Notes under the pieces: generated by a model | Databases searched by the model: none | The model's input: the letters and a program-made list of their open reading frames with translations, nothing else | What the model was told of the DNA's origin: nothing | Shown: one piece after another, positions 31,545 to 42,470 of the stretch | Position numbering within the stretch: the stretch's first letter is position 1 | Layout of the letters: every line of letters starts with the position of its first letter | Assembly: GCA_032433765.1 (NCBI GenBank) | Contig: JAVIAB010000073.1 | Location: 69,235,087 to 69,299,086, forward strand | Origin: Megaustenia siamemsis | Taxonomy: Eukaryota; Mollusca; Gastropoda; Stylommatophora; Ariophantidae | Length of the DNA stretch: 64,000 nt | Direction of reading: 5' to 3' | Translations under genes and position numbers: made by a program

Positions 31545-33575
31545 GTACGGTTTATTTCTTTAAGACACGGCGGCTTTCGATTTCTTCCAGAAGAGAATTT
31601 GTCAGTCCTGGTTGTTTTCCCTGGTGATGGGTCTCTACTATTCTTTGTACGGTTTATTTCTTTAAGACATGGCGGCTTTCGATTTCTTCCAGAAGAGAAT
31701 TTGTCAGTCCTGGTTGTTTTCCCTGGTGATGGTCTCTACTATTCTTTGTACGGTTTATTTCTTTAAGACATGGCGGCTTTCGATTTCTTCCAGAAGAGAA
31801 TTTGTCAGTCCTGGTTGTTTTCCCTGGTGATGGTCTCTACTATTCTTTGATACGGTTTATTTCTTTAAGACATGGCGGCTTTCGATTTCTTCCAGAAGAG
31901 AATTTGTCAGTCCTGGTTGTTTTCCCTGGTGATGGTCTCTACTATTCTTTGTACGGTTTATTTCTTTAAGACACGGCGGCTTTCGATTTCTTCCAGAAGA
32001 GAATTTGTCAGTCCTGGTTGTTTTCCCTGGTGATGTCTCTACTATTCTTTGTACGGTTTATTTCTTTAAGACATGGCGGCTTTCGATTTCTTTAGAAGAG
32101 AATTTGTCATCCTGGTTGTTTTTCCCTGTTGATGGTCTCTACTATTCTTTGTACAGTTTATTTCTTTAAGACATGGCGGCTTTCGATTTCTTCCAGAAGA
32201 GAATTTGTCAGTCCTGGTTGTTTTCCCTGGTGATGGTCTCTACTATTCCTTTGTACGGTTTATTTCTTTAAGACATGGCGGCTTTCGATTTCTTCCAGAA
32301 GAGAATTTGTCAGTCCTGGTTGTTTTCCCTGGTGATGGTCTCTACTATTCTTTGTACGGTTTATTTCTTTAAGACATGGCGGCTTTCGATTTCTTCCAGA
32401 GAGAATTTGTCAGTCCTGGTTGTTTTCCCTGGTGATGGTCTCTACTATTCTTTGTACGGTTTATTTCTTTAAGACATGGCGGCTTTCGATTTCTTCCAGA
32501 AGAGAATTTGTCAGTCCTGGTTGTTTTCCCTGGTGATGGTCTCTACTATTCTTTGTACGGTTTATTTCTTTAAGACATGGCGCGCTTTCGATTTCTTCCA
32601 GAAGAGAATTTGTCAGTCCTGGTTGTTTTCCCTGGTGATGGTCTCTACTATTGTTTGTACGGTTTTATTTCTTTAAGACATGGCGGCTTTCGATTTCTTT
32701 AGGAGAGAAATTGTCAGTCCTGGTTGTTTTCCCTGGTGATGGTCTCTACTATTCTTTGTACGGTTTATTTCTTTAAGACATGGCGGCTTTCGATTTCTTC
32801 CAGAAGAGAATTTGTCAGTCTGGTTGTTTTCCCTGGTGATGGTCTCTACTATTCTTTGTACGGTTTATTTCTTTAAGACATGGCGGCTTTTCGATTCTTC
32901 CAGAAGAGAATTTGTCAGTCCTGGTTGTTTTCCCTGGTGATGGTCTCTACTATTCTTTGTACGGTTTATTTCTTTAAGACATGGCGGCTTTCGATTTCTT
33001 CCAGAAGAGAATTTGTCAGTCCTGGTTGTTTTCCCTGGTGATGGTCTCTACTATTCTTTGTACGGTTTATTTCTTTAAGACATGGCGGCTTTCGATTTCT
33101 TCCAGAAGAGAATTTGTCAGTCCTGGTTGTTTTCCCTGGTGATGGTCTCTACTATTCTTTGTACGGTTTATTTCTTTAAGACATGGCGGCTTTCGATTTC
33201 TTCCAGAAGAGAATTTGTCAGTCCTGGTTGTTTTCCCTGGTGATGGTCTCTACTATTCTTTGTACGGTTTATTTCTTTAAGACATGGCGGCTTTCGATTT
33301 CTTCCAGAGATAATTTGTCAGTCCTGGTTGTTTCCCTGGTGATGGTCTCTACTATTCTTTGTACGGTTTATTTCTTTAAGACATGGCGGCTTTCGATTTC
33401 TTCCAGAAGAGAATTTGTCAGTCCTGGTTGTTTTCCCTGGTGATGGTCTCTACTATTCTTTGTACGGTTTATTTCTTTAAGACATGGCGGCTTTCGATTT
33501 CTTCCAGAAGAGAATTTGTCAGTCCTGTTTGTTGTTTCCTGGTGATGGTCTCTACTATTCTTTGATACGCAATTA
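31545..33575. repeat. 99-bp tandem array, about 20 copies
   Basis: Unit TCTACTATTCTTTGTACGGT, TTATTTCTTTAAGACATGGC, GGCTTTCGATTTCTTCCAGA, AGAGAATTTGTCAGTCCTGG, TTGTTTTCCCTGGTGATGG. Units differ mostly by single-base indels, so the frame is repeatedly lost: the repeated plus-strand peptide starting MAAFDFFQKRICQSW is not conserved as protein. In minus orientation the array sits directly 5' of LINE-H. Confidence 0.95.
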
Positions 33576-33714
33576 TTAGAGGTTCAATGTTCAATACCAT
33601 CCTAGTTACAATTGTCGTTGACTTCCCTTTCCTCGGAAGGGAGATTATTCCGGGACTTCTGTCCAAATATCAATGGGGCCAGCGATCGTCTTGTTCTTGA
33701 GGGAAAGTACAATA

Positions 33715-33950
33715 ACATTGTACAATTATTGGGCCTTCTATTGTACAATTATTGGGCCTCTATTGTACAATTATTGGGCCTTCTATTGTACAATTATTGG
33801 GCCTTCTATTGTACAATTATTGGGCCTTCTATTGTACAATTATTGGGCCTTCTATTGTACAATTATTGGGCCTTCTATTGTACAATTATTGGGCCTTCTA
33901 TTGTACAATTATTGGGCCTTCTATTGTACAATTATTGGGCCTTCTACTGA
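33715..33950. repeat. 23-bp tandem array, about 10 copies
   Basis: Unit TTCTATTGTACAATTATTGG plus GCC, nearly perfect. Contains the palindrome TTGTACAA. Confidence 0.96.
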
Positions 33951-34037
33951 GCTTTACTTGTAATGCCTTTGTCATTTCAACTTCTCACATCCCCCACCCC
34001 CTCAATTTATTGAATTTAGATTGTGCAGATGTGTTCA

Positions 34038-34092
34038 CACACACGCACGCACGCACACACACACGCACACACACACACACCCACACACAGAT
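34038..34092. repeat. (CA)n microsatellite
   Basis: About 55 bp of CA with a few GC and CC interruptions. Confidence 0.95.
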
Positions 34093-34804
34093 TCACCATT
34101 AACCACTCCGTTAGATATCTGAATTCTCACAAACATGTTCAATGCCCTTTCTTTGATCCCATTGTTCATCATTTACTCCCCTCTTTAGAACAATGATATT
34201 AAAGAGTGAGAGTTTCCACAGTTTTCTCTGCTTCAACATAAACACCATCAACAACTCTTCTCTTCCAGTTTTATTCGTCTTTGCTCTTTTTTAATTTGAC
34301 AAAGTCCAGATTATTCTACCGACAGTTTTTTTTTCCTTTGCCTGTTTTTTAAATTTGTACTTTCTGTGTTTCGTGGCACGTTTTTGTTGCGATAAATGTG
34401 ACAATCACCATCTCAGCTCCAGTTTATTCTCTGGTAAGAACATTATAAAAACCTCAGACTGTCAGTTGTATCCTTATTAGATCATTTTCATTCGTGATAT
34501 GATTCAAATAAGAGATGCCGAAAACCTTACAATAACATTTCATCTCCATAGCTTTCATTTTATTCGTAACTCTACTGTTGATGTTTATGGTTTATGGAAG
34601 GGTGTAAACAGTTGATAACACAAATGTGCTCATAACCTGACCTTGAAGCCAAGAGTGACGTTCTTATCTCTAGAAATGTAGGGCAGCCGCAGTTTTGTGC
34701 TCTTTTGACCTATATTCCAGGTCTAATAACTGGCAGACTGGTTGATTTTCTTATCTCATCAATAAAACCTCTATACTTGTATGGTTCTGCGTAGTGTATT
34801 TAAG
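34093..34804. other. No recognised feature
   Basis: AT-rich spacer before LINE-C copy 3. No motif. Confidence 0.45.
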
Positions 34805-35030
34805 TTCTTCTTCTACTTCTACCTTTTAGCTCCCAGTGGAGCATAGGTCTTCAACAAACACTTTCCAAGTCGTTCTGTTTTTTGCCATTCTTTAAGATCA
34901 TTCCATGTCTTCCCCATCATCTTCATCTCTGCTTCGATCTGTCTTCTCCAAGAATTCCTCGGTCTTCCTCTTTGTCTTTTTCCCCGGGGATTCCTAAAAG
35001 GGCCTGTTGTGTAACACTCTCAGTTGTATT
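34805..35030 (-). pseudogene. LINE-C C-terminal tail, copy 3 (inverted)
   Basis: Inverted match to 5600-5812 and 19750-19972: left end CTTCTTCTACTTCTACCTTT, then GAGCATAGGTCTTCAACAAA, TTAAGATCATTCCATGTCTT and AGGGCCTGTTGTGTAACACT. Encodes the same basic tail; nothing upstream is preserved. Confidence 0.8.
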
Positions 35031-35184
35031 TAAGTTAATGAGAGATTATAATTTAAATTTGAAAACATTTTTTTTTGGAAAGTGGAATATGTCACACCAG
35101 ATTTTCAAATTAGTTTTCCTTATTAGACATTTTTGTGATTCGACTGTGTTTTTGTCTTTCGCGTCAGGGGAGATTAGTTTGTAC

Positions 35185-35335
35185 TCTTTGTTAGTGTCGT
35201 CGGGTTATCCTCATCGTACATCGAACAGCGGTCCATAAGCGCTCAGATCTCTTCCACAGCAAGACCTGCAGTGTGTGAAACAATAAACTGGTTCACAAGT
35301 CTACCCCCGATCTCATAGCTCTCCTGAATCTATAA
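35185..35335 (-). mobile_element. Dispersed repeat R2, copy 2 (inverted)
   Basis: Inverted match to 18045-18200: ACAATAAACTGGTTCACAAG, TCATAGCTCTCCTGAA and GTCGTCGGGTTATCCTCATC. No coding content. Its 5' end (right side) joins the 19-bp array. Confidence 0.65.
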
Positions 35336-35745
35336 ATTTCTCCAGAATCTGGACAACATCTTTCCTGAATCTAGGCAACATCTCTCCTGAATCTGGACAA
35401 CATCTTTCCTGAATCTAGACAACATCTCTCCTGAATCTAGACATCTTTCCTGAATCTAGACATCTCTCCTGTATCTAGACAAAATCTCTCCTGAATCTAG
35501 GCAACATCTCACCTGAATCTAGGAATCTTCTGAATCTAAACATCATTCCTGAATCTAGACATCTCTCCTGAATCTATACATCTCTCCTGAATCTAGACAT
35601 CTCTCCTGAATCTAGACATCTCTCCTGTATCTAGACAAAATCTCTCCTGAATCTAGGCAACATCTCACCTGAATCTAGGAATCTCCTAAATCTAAACATC
35701 ATTCCTGAATCTAGACATCTCTCCTGAATCTAGACATCTCTCCTA
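35336..35745. repeat. 19-bp tandem array at the 5' end of R2
   Basis: About 20 copies around CTCCTGAATCTAGACATCT, with longer variants GGACAACATCTTT and GGCAACATCTC. The CTCTCCTGAAT core equals the R2 5' end (complement of ATTCAGGAGAG). Confidence 0.9.
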
Positions 35746-36409
35746 ACTAAATCTCTCTCTTTTGTTCTTTGATTAACTTTTTTCTACTGGGAAATTTCCG
35801 AGTGTTTTTAGTGTTAAGTCTATCTATCCTTTCCGAGGGGGCATTGAGGCCTCTGTGTTGTGTGTTGTTAAATATGTAGACTCTGTATGGTTGCTTCTGT
35901 TTGTAACTTACCGCAGCAAAGCCAAATCGTTGTTCCTTTGTTATACTTCTAGGGTGATCCCTGCTGTCTAGTTCTTCACCTCTTGTTATTTGTCTCTCAA
36001 ACTGATGCAGATCAAGTTCCTGACACACACCCATACACATTTCCTGCCAGCTTCACCTATCCTTTTCATTGTTCTGGAATCTAGCGTCCAAGCTCTTCTC
36101 GAGCATTGATATCTTAAAATACCATCAACTTTGTTTTTAGTGTTGCTGCGTGTTTAAGCTTTTTCATTTGTACAGGGTCAAACAGAATCCGAGAGCGATC
36201 AGCGACTCGTAACGTCTTTTTGCGCCCGGATAGCGACCACGAGCTGATTTATAGCCTACTCCATCTCTTCTTGTGGCTCTAGAAACAGACTGGCCAACAA
36301 GTGAGGATCTAATGGACATAGAAACCTGCTTCAGCCCTGTATCCAAAATTGTTATGCTGAAGTCGGATGTATTGGTCGAAAGCACAGAAATCGTATGTTT
36401 CTATGGTTA
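35746..36409. other. No recognised feature
   Basis: A 97-codon minus frame (35747-36040) and a 73-codon minus frame (36164-36385) are present but show no known domain. Confidence 0.4.
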
Positions 36410-36825
36410 TGGTTATTCGAATGCCCCGGTATCACAGCAAACGAAATCCATAATTGCTCACCCTCCCGTGCCAGTGAAATCATCCGAATTAACATCTCAT
36501 CGAATATCCAAACAAAGAAATGCAGTTGCCAATCCCCATCGTATCAAGCACAGCAAACGTCAAAGGATATAAGGCGTATTATAGCACCGACAGTGAACGC
36601 ATCTGAAACTGTCCTTCGTCATACGATATCATCATTCATCGTTAGCAATATGAATATAGAAACACATCCGGATGAAACACGCAGCTCACGGTGTGCACAG
36701 AAGACTAATCAGTAGCTCCGGCCGCAAGCCGGACTTGGAATATGAGGAAACTGCAGCAAGGAACACTTTTCAGACAGTGCCTCACCGGTTCCCTGTCGCG
36801 TATCCGCCATATTGACCGGAAGTCC
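36410..36825 (-). mobile_element. Dispersed repeat R1, copy 3 (inverted, diverged)
   Basis: Inverted match to R1: AAATCCATAATTGCTCACCC, CATACGATATCATCATTC, AGCTCACGGTGTGCACAGA and GCCGGACTTGGAATATGAGG. More diverged than the 26600 and 40641 copies. Confidence 0.75.
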
Positions 36826-37855
36826 CAATCGTAGGTTTCTATAAACTACGATACATCTACAGCGATTAATGCCATTTTAAAGAAGAATGATGAAGAGGTG
36901 TAGAGTCGATGAATGCAGAAGAAACAAAGATACTTGGCACAACTATCTTCAATTTCTTCTGCTTACTTTATGTTTGACAACTTGACACCACATCTGCACC
37001 CTCACTGTTTCACCTGTCCTCCTCATTACTAGTATACTCATTATCTGACATCTGTCCACAACATCTGTATACTCGTTCTTTAACATCTGTCCACTTCATC
37101 TCTATCATGTATCATCTATATGTATCATAATGCGCCTATATTTTCTTGTTAATCACCCCCCCCCCTCCCCGGTCTCTCTCTGTCTCTATCATATATCATG
37201 TACTACGAACTCCATAACGGTATTCTCTAACATCATTATGGAGTTATAGTACCTGATAGACGAGAGAGAGGTGAATAGCAAGAGCTGCACAAGATAACAA
37301 TTACTTACAAGAGAGGTACAGGTCATGCAAAAGCAAGATTAGTAGTGCTGCCGTCGATAGACAGTTTGATATTTAGACGTCTTCGTTTTCAACGTCTGAG
37401 ATTTAAATCGTTGATGTAGCTCAAGAGCTGCTCTGCGACAGCATACAGAGACGTTGGACATTTGGAAATAACCTCTGAAAGAGGACACTTCGTAGGCCAT
37501 TCGCTTTTTTACTAATGAGGCGTGCTCTTCTGCTAGCCAGTTAGAAACGCTCAGTATTACAGATGCGGAAGTTTGTGTAACAGCTGCTACAGCAACTTGC
37601 ATTACTGGCCAGCTTTGACGGACGTAGCAGGTAGGAATTTTGTTGCACAAATTTGTGTTTACGTTTTGTTTTTAAATTTTAACAGCATGCTGGTGTTGAG
37701 GAAGAAAATAGATGTTTTTACTAGTGAAGTTTAACGTTTCTACATCTTACCAGTTGTGCATATCTACACAACTGTGCTCTGTATTATGTATGTAATGTGC
37801 TTGCAAGTCTCGTGTGTTAAAAAAGTACTGTACTGAACAAACTGTAGAAGATCAT
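36826..37855. other. No recognised gene; short poly(C) tract
   Basis: Contains a C-rich run near 37157-37172. The 103-codon minus frame at 37339-37650 has no recognised motif. Confidence 0.4.
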
Positions 37856-38048
37856 CATCATGTGCCATACCGGTTGGCGTTGGCGATCATGTACCTTCCA
37901 CAATCTTCTGTCACACGCGCATCGTTGCAATTCTGTTGTTGACTGTTTACTATGCTATGACAGCAAGCTATCTAGTATTTCTCTCTTTGCCGTCCGCGAT
38001 CATTCTTTCCCTGTATTTTGCGAGTTGTAACCACGTGTTCTATAGCAG
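37856..38048 (-). pseudogene. LINE-B extreme 3' end (inverted)
   Basis: Left end ATCATCATCATGTGCCATAC, CGGTTGGCGT, then CTTCCACAATCTTCTGTC and AGCAAGCTATCTAGTATTTC. The last 190 bp of LINE-B, with no RT motif left. Confidence 0.8.
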
Positions 38049-38384
38049 AGAAAGTACGGCTAATGGTATATAATAACGGGGAATGGTGTGAAGGGAAGTA
38101 CACACCAAGAGATGAAGAATGGGGAAATATAAATTAAGCACATACATATACAGAAAAGAAGATGACGTAAAGAAAGGGCCATGACGTAGCAGAGAGTTAC
38201 GGTTGCAAGGGGACCAACGAAGACTAGTTACTTAGAGATAGACCGTCCGAAGAGAGAGGACGTACTTGAAATGAGAGCAACACCTGGAGATGAACCGTTG
38301 AAAGGAGTAGATGTGCTTAGAGAGATAGAATGAAATCGTTAGAGAGTAGCAGATGAACAGAAGAATAAAATGTAGATGAGCAGA
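38049..38384. other. No recognised feature
   Basis: Purine-rich spacer between the LINE-B end and the 76-bp array. Confidence 0.4.
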
Positions 38385-38825
38385 TAGATAGGGATAGATA
38401 AAATAGGATGCTGCGTTCGATGGGAACGTATCAAAGTAGGATAACGGCCAAGTAGATAGATAGATAGACAACGATAGATAAAACAGGATGGTGCGTTCGT
38501 GGGAACGTATCAAAGTAGGATAACGGCCAAGTAGATAGATAGATAGGGATAGAGAAAATAGGATGGTGCGTTCGATGGGAACGTATCAAAGTAGAATAAC
38601 GGCCAAGTAGATAGATAGATAGGGATAGAGAAAATAGGATGGTGCGTTCGATGGGAACGTATCAAAGTAGGATAGCGGCCAAGTAGATAGATAGATAGGG
38701 ATAGAGAAAATAGGATGGTGCGTTCGATGGGAACGTATCAAAGTAGGATAACGGCCAAGTAGATAGATAGATAGACAACGATAGAGAAAATAGGATGGTG
38801 CGTTCGATGGGAACGTACCGAAAGA
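38385..38825. repeat. 76-bp tandem array, about 6 copies
   Basis: Unit contains (GATA)n, GGATGGTGCGTTCGATGGGA, ACGTATCAAAGTAGGATAAC and GGCCAAGTA. Starts of CGGCC are 76 bp apart over most of the array (79 once). Size variation comes from the GATA tract. Confidence 0.93.
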
Positions 38826-39159
38826 AATAAATAGGTAACGGTCAAAAATGAAAATAGAAGGGTAAAGGAGATGAGAGAAGAGAATGGAATGATTGTAAAT
38901 TCTAAAGTATTTGACAGTAACATTATGTGTATTATGAATAATAGAAACGACGTAAGAGAAAGAAATAAAGAAAGAAAGAAAACGGCTCCAAGTAAAAAGA
39001 GGAAGTGTTCGTGTTGAGTATTCAAATAACCTTTCATTGGTGAAGTCTTTGGTTGGTGTAACTTTCAAATAAATGTCATCCTTCAAATGTGACACCACCA
39101 TCAAGTAACATTTTATTTTAAGTTTGAGGAAAACGTTAAAGAAACACCGCCTTCATTCT
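38826..39159. other. No recognised feature
   Basis: Purine-rich on plus; the long minus frame (38586-39104) runs from here into the array and is not supported as a gene. Confidence 0.4.
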
Positions 39160-39772
39160 AACTTCTCATGATGTGCATGAAAAATATTGATTGTTTCTTT
39201 CTGATGTTTCTTAGGAGCTCCCTTCTTGTGTGTTGGCCTCTTTGAGAATTTCCTCGTTGGTCTTTTTAGCTGTCCATGGAACTTTCAATATTCTTCTGTG
39301 AAATCCCATCTCTGTGGTCTTTAATCGTCTTTTCATTTGTTTCTTTACTGTCCATGATTCGCTTCTATAGGTCAAAATTGGTTCTATATAGCACCGATAA
39401 ACTCTCTTTCTCACTATTGACATAGATTTGTTGCACACTACGTTTTTTCATTTTATAAAATGCTATTTGGCCTGAGCTATTCTGCTTTTTTATTTCTGTG
39501 GTGCATCTTCCATCTGATGTTATTATTGTGCCCAAGTATTTGACGCGTTGCACTTGTTTCAGATTTGTCATGTTTATTTTTATGTTGCATGATGGTGATG
39601 ATTGTTACTTCGATACATTACTTCTGTTCTTTTACTATTCAGACTGAGACCTTTCTTGTTAGTTTCTTTTACTAATATGTTTATCATTTCTTGTTGTTCA
39701 TTTTCTGTCTCTGTTAGTAAGACTATGTCATCTGCATATCGCAAATTGTTTATGTTGTGACCGTTGACATGT
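39160..39772 (-). pseudogene. LINE-B copy with YADD box (inverted)
   Basis: Minus strand: NINNLRYADDIVLLTETENE with catalytic YADD near 39750, MINILVKETNKKGLSLNSKR, QRVKYLGTIITSDGRCTTEI, YRCYIEPILTYRSESWTVKK, then MGFHRRILKVPWTAKKTNEE. Several indels break the frame. It starts just upstream of YADD and is truncated at the 3' end around the GH-M motif; the terminal GATGAT is not present. Directly at its 5' side lies an I-type LINE 3' end. Confidence 0.87.
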
Positions 39773-40150
39773 TGTGACGTGAACTGTATTGAGTTATTGA
39801 GTTATTTGCGGGTCATCATCATTGCACTCCGAACATGTCCATAGGTGCTCAGATCCCCTCCTCAGCAATTCCTCAGTGTCCAGCGACTGACGACTCCAGT
39901 TCTATGTTGGTTGATAAGTCTTCTTACACGGCCACTAAGTTTCTCATTTCTGGCTGTGCCCATCTTAACTCCCATTTCCATCATCCGAAGAAGTGACGTG
40001 GATCTGTGTTTGTCGAAGTCCTGTGCTCTTCCCACATCTCGGAGGACATTGATGATGTCCCCCCGATCCATTGGTTGCCCGTCCTCAACAACAGCGCCGC
40101 TAGCCAACTTGTCCGCTCTTTCCTTTCCTCGTACTCCCGCATTAAAAGAT
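39773..40150 (-). pseudogene. I-type LINE, RNase H C-terminus and 3' end (inverted)
   Basis: Minus strand: VVEDGQPMDRGDIINVLRDV, GRAQDFDKHRSTSLLRMMEM, LSGRVRRLINQHRTGVVSRW, then CSECNDDDPQ and a TAACTCAA-type 3' end. About 90% or more similar by eye to 11280-11600. Only the segment after the last RNase H motif remains. Confidence 0.88.
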
Positions 40151-40204
40151 CGAATTGTGAGAGGCTAGGCATAAAGTATGTGCGCGTTACTTATTGGAAC
40201 TGTA

Positions 40205-40282
40205 TAATGGGTAGATCAAATGTTCTGTTTTCTTGTGACTGAAATCAATGGCAGGAACTGGGTTGCTAAGGACGCATCTATT
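40205..40282. repeat. Left member of a diverged direct repeat flanking LINE-B5
   Basis: ATCAAATGTTCTGTTTTCTT, CTGAAATCAATGGCAG and GGTTGCTAAGGACGCATC correspond to 41303-41380 (ATCAAATGTTCAGTTCTCTT, TTGAAATCAATCGCAG). Possibly a long target-site duplication. Confidence 0.5.
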
Positions 40283-41302
40283 CCATCTATCATCATCTAC
40301 ATGTGCCATCGTGTAGGCGATTGTATCCTCTCACAATTTTCTGTCCTCAGTGCATCTCATTTCTGTTGTTGACTGACTACAGTGCCACGCCACCAAGCTA
40401 TCTAGTATTTTCTCTCTTTGTCGTCCGCGATCTTTCTTTCCATGTATTTTGCCAGTTGTAAGCAAATATTCTAACTCTTCTCATGATGTGCCCGAAAAAT
40501 GTTGATTGTTTCTTTCTGATGTTTTTTATGAGCTTTATTTTTATGTTGATCTCTTTGAACATTTCCTCTTTGGTCTATTTAACTGTCCTGGGAACTTTAA
40601 ACATTCTTCTGAGAAATCCACTCTTTGCCTCTAAATGTCTTTGTTGTTTGATGTGCGACGGGGATAATCTGACGACTAACTGTATGTCTATATGTTCGGA
40701 ATTGGAGTCAACAACGATGGCCTAACATTATCAAGCGCTATAAATTTTTTTTTAAAATACGACAATCATCATTTTCAAGAGGACGTGAACTCCCGGTATA
40801 TGGTGGATAGGCGGCGGGAACAATTGAAGGCTATGCATGAAAAGTGTTCCTTGTTGCAGTTTCCTCATATTCCAAGTCCGGCTTGTTGCAGGAGCTACTG
40901 AGTTAAGTGCTCTGTGCACACCGTGAGCTGTGTGTCTCATCCGTTTTGATCATGTTTTGATATTCCAATTGTTTACAAGGAATGATGATATCGTATGACA
41001 AGGAACAGTTGACTGTGTTCACTTTCTGCGCGGTTTCGTCTCATGTCTTTTCGCGTGTGCTGAAACTGCTACAATGGGGACTACAGTTACCTTTCTTTGT
41101 TTGGGAGATGATATATTAATTCGGATGATTCCGCTGGCACGGGCGGTTGAGCAATTATGGATTTTAATTCGTTTGCAGTAATACCGGGGCCTTACATAAC
41201 CAAACCAATCCAAACGTCTTTTCATATATTTGTCTGCTGTACCTGATTCGCTGCTACAGGTCAAAATTGACTCTATAAAGCACCGATGAACTCTCTTCTT
41301 AC
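40283..41302 (-). pseudogene. LINE-B copy 5 (inverted), split by R1
   Basis: The 3' part (40283-40640) has the LINE-B terminus CATCATCTACATGTGCCATC, CTATCTAGTATTTTCTCTCT, the GH-M region near 40480 and MFKVPRTVK. The 5' part (41208-41302) reads from RVHRCFIES-like codons into TADKYMKRRLDW. The two halves are collinear with the uninterrupted LINE-B at 42040-42180, with R1 between them. Numerous stops. Confidence 0.8.
40641..41207 (+). mobile_element. Dispersed repeat R1, copy 4, inserted in LINE-B5
   Basis: About 567 bp between TCTAAATGTCT (left, ending 40640) and TCCAAACGTCT (right, from 41208). These are imperfect copies of the same LINE-B site, so they look like an 11-bp TSD with two changes. 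Starts TTGTTGTTTGATGTGCGACG and ends CATAACCAAACCAA. No terminal inverted repeat, no poly(A) and no recognised ORF. The minus frame at 40752-40940 recurs at 26698-26898 only because the repeats are similar. Confidence 0.8.
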
Positions 41303-41380
41303 AGGAAAATCAAATGTTCAGTTCTCTTTTCATTGAAATCAATCGCAGAGGCTGAGTTGCACAGAACATCCCATCTTTTT
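41303..41380. repeat. Right member of the direct repeat flanking LINE-B5
   Basis: See 40205-40282. About 75 bp, diverged by substitutions and a few indels. Confidence 0.5.
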
Positions 41381-41590
41381 ACACTTACATTTCATGCCTG
41401 AAGCCAAAGAAAAGTTCGGTACTACTAGTCAGCAGTTAGTGGCTGGGTATAATGGCAATAAATCCTTCTTCAGCTGCGATAACTTTGTGACAAAACATAA
41501 AAGCTAAATTATGTCCAACATTTGTGTGATAGTCCAGAACTGAGTGAGGTCTAAGTCACACACTCAAGTATATGAAGGAAATGAAGACTG

Positions 41591-41755
41591 AAGAAACCCG
41601 TCACGCCTTGTGACGTGTGAAGGATATGATGTTATTGCTAATATTTTGTTTTAATCATTGAAACATTCTATAAGTATGTGGTTCGTATTAAGCTAGTGCC
41701 GTATTTCCTTCCAAGAAAAATCCGGTACCTATTTAAGACTGGATGAACATATGTG
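41591..41755 (-). mobile_element. Decayed SINE (S7), head lost
   Basis: Inverted SINE tail and body: CCCGTCACGCC (the hairpin side), ATATGATGTTATTGCTAAT, GTATTAAGCTAGTGCCGTAT, AAATCCGGTACCTATTTAAG and ACTGGATGAAC. The tRNA-like head is missing; LINE-B6 begins where it should be, so the SINE was cut by that insertion. Confidence 0.75.
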
Positions 41756-42470
41756 AAACGATAGACATAATAGCAAAAGAAAGGAACAAGAAATGTTTTA
41801 GTCTGAATAGTAAGAAAACAGAAGTAATGACAGTCATATTGAAGAAACAATTATCACCATCAAGCAGCATAACACAAAATAAAAAGGACAAATCAGAAAC
41901 AAGTGCAACGTGTCTAATACTTGGACACAATAATAACATCAAATGAAAGAAATAAAAAGCAGAATAGCTCAGGCTAAAATAGCATTTCAGAAAATGAAAA
42001 ACTTTTTATGCAACAAGTCTAAGTCAATAGAAGTGAGAGGGTTCATCCATATAGAGTCAATTCTGACCTATGAAAGCGAAACATGGACAGTAGACAAACA
42101 AATGAAAAGACGATTGGAGGCCTCACAGATGGGATTTCTCAGAAGAATGTGAAAGTTCCCTGGACAGCTAAAAAGACCAACGAGGAAATTCTCAAATAGG
42201 CCAACACAAGAAGGGAGCTCCTAAACAAAACAGCAGAAAGAAACAATCAACATTTTTCAGACACATCATGAGACGAGGAAAGTTGGAATGCTTGGTTCCA
42301 ACTAGCAAAACACAGGGAAAGAGATCGCGAACGACAAAGAGAGAAGATACTAGATAGCTAGGTGTCATGACACGGAAAACAGTCAACATCAGAATTGATT
42401 GCACTGTTGATAGAAGATTGTGGAAGGACATAATTCTTGTGCCAACCGGTATGGCACATGATGTTGATGA
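41756..42470 (+). pseudogene. LINE-B copy 6, post-palm region to 3' end
   Basis: Starts near 41740 with ETIDIIAKERNKKCFSLNSK, KTEVMTVILKKQL, then a LILGHNNNIK block (degenerate YLGTIITSD). It continues in broken frames: FIHIESILTYESETWTVDKQ, MKRRLEASQMGFLRRM, then GHIMRRGKLEC-like codons. The 3' end is GTGCCAACCGGTATGGCACA and GATGTTGATGATGATGA. YADD is just missing. Confidence 0.85.

Noticed and set aside
37339..37650. 103-codon minus-strand frame as a small gene
   Set aside because: No motif, no repeat relation and no supporting context.
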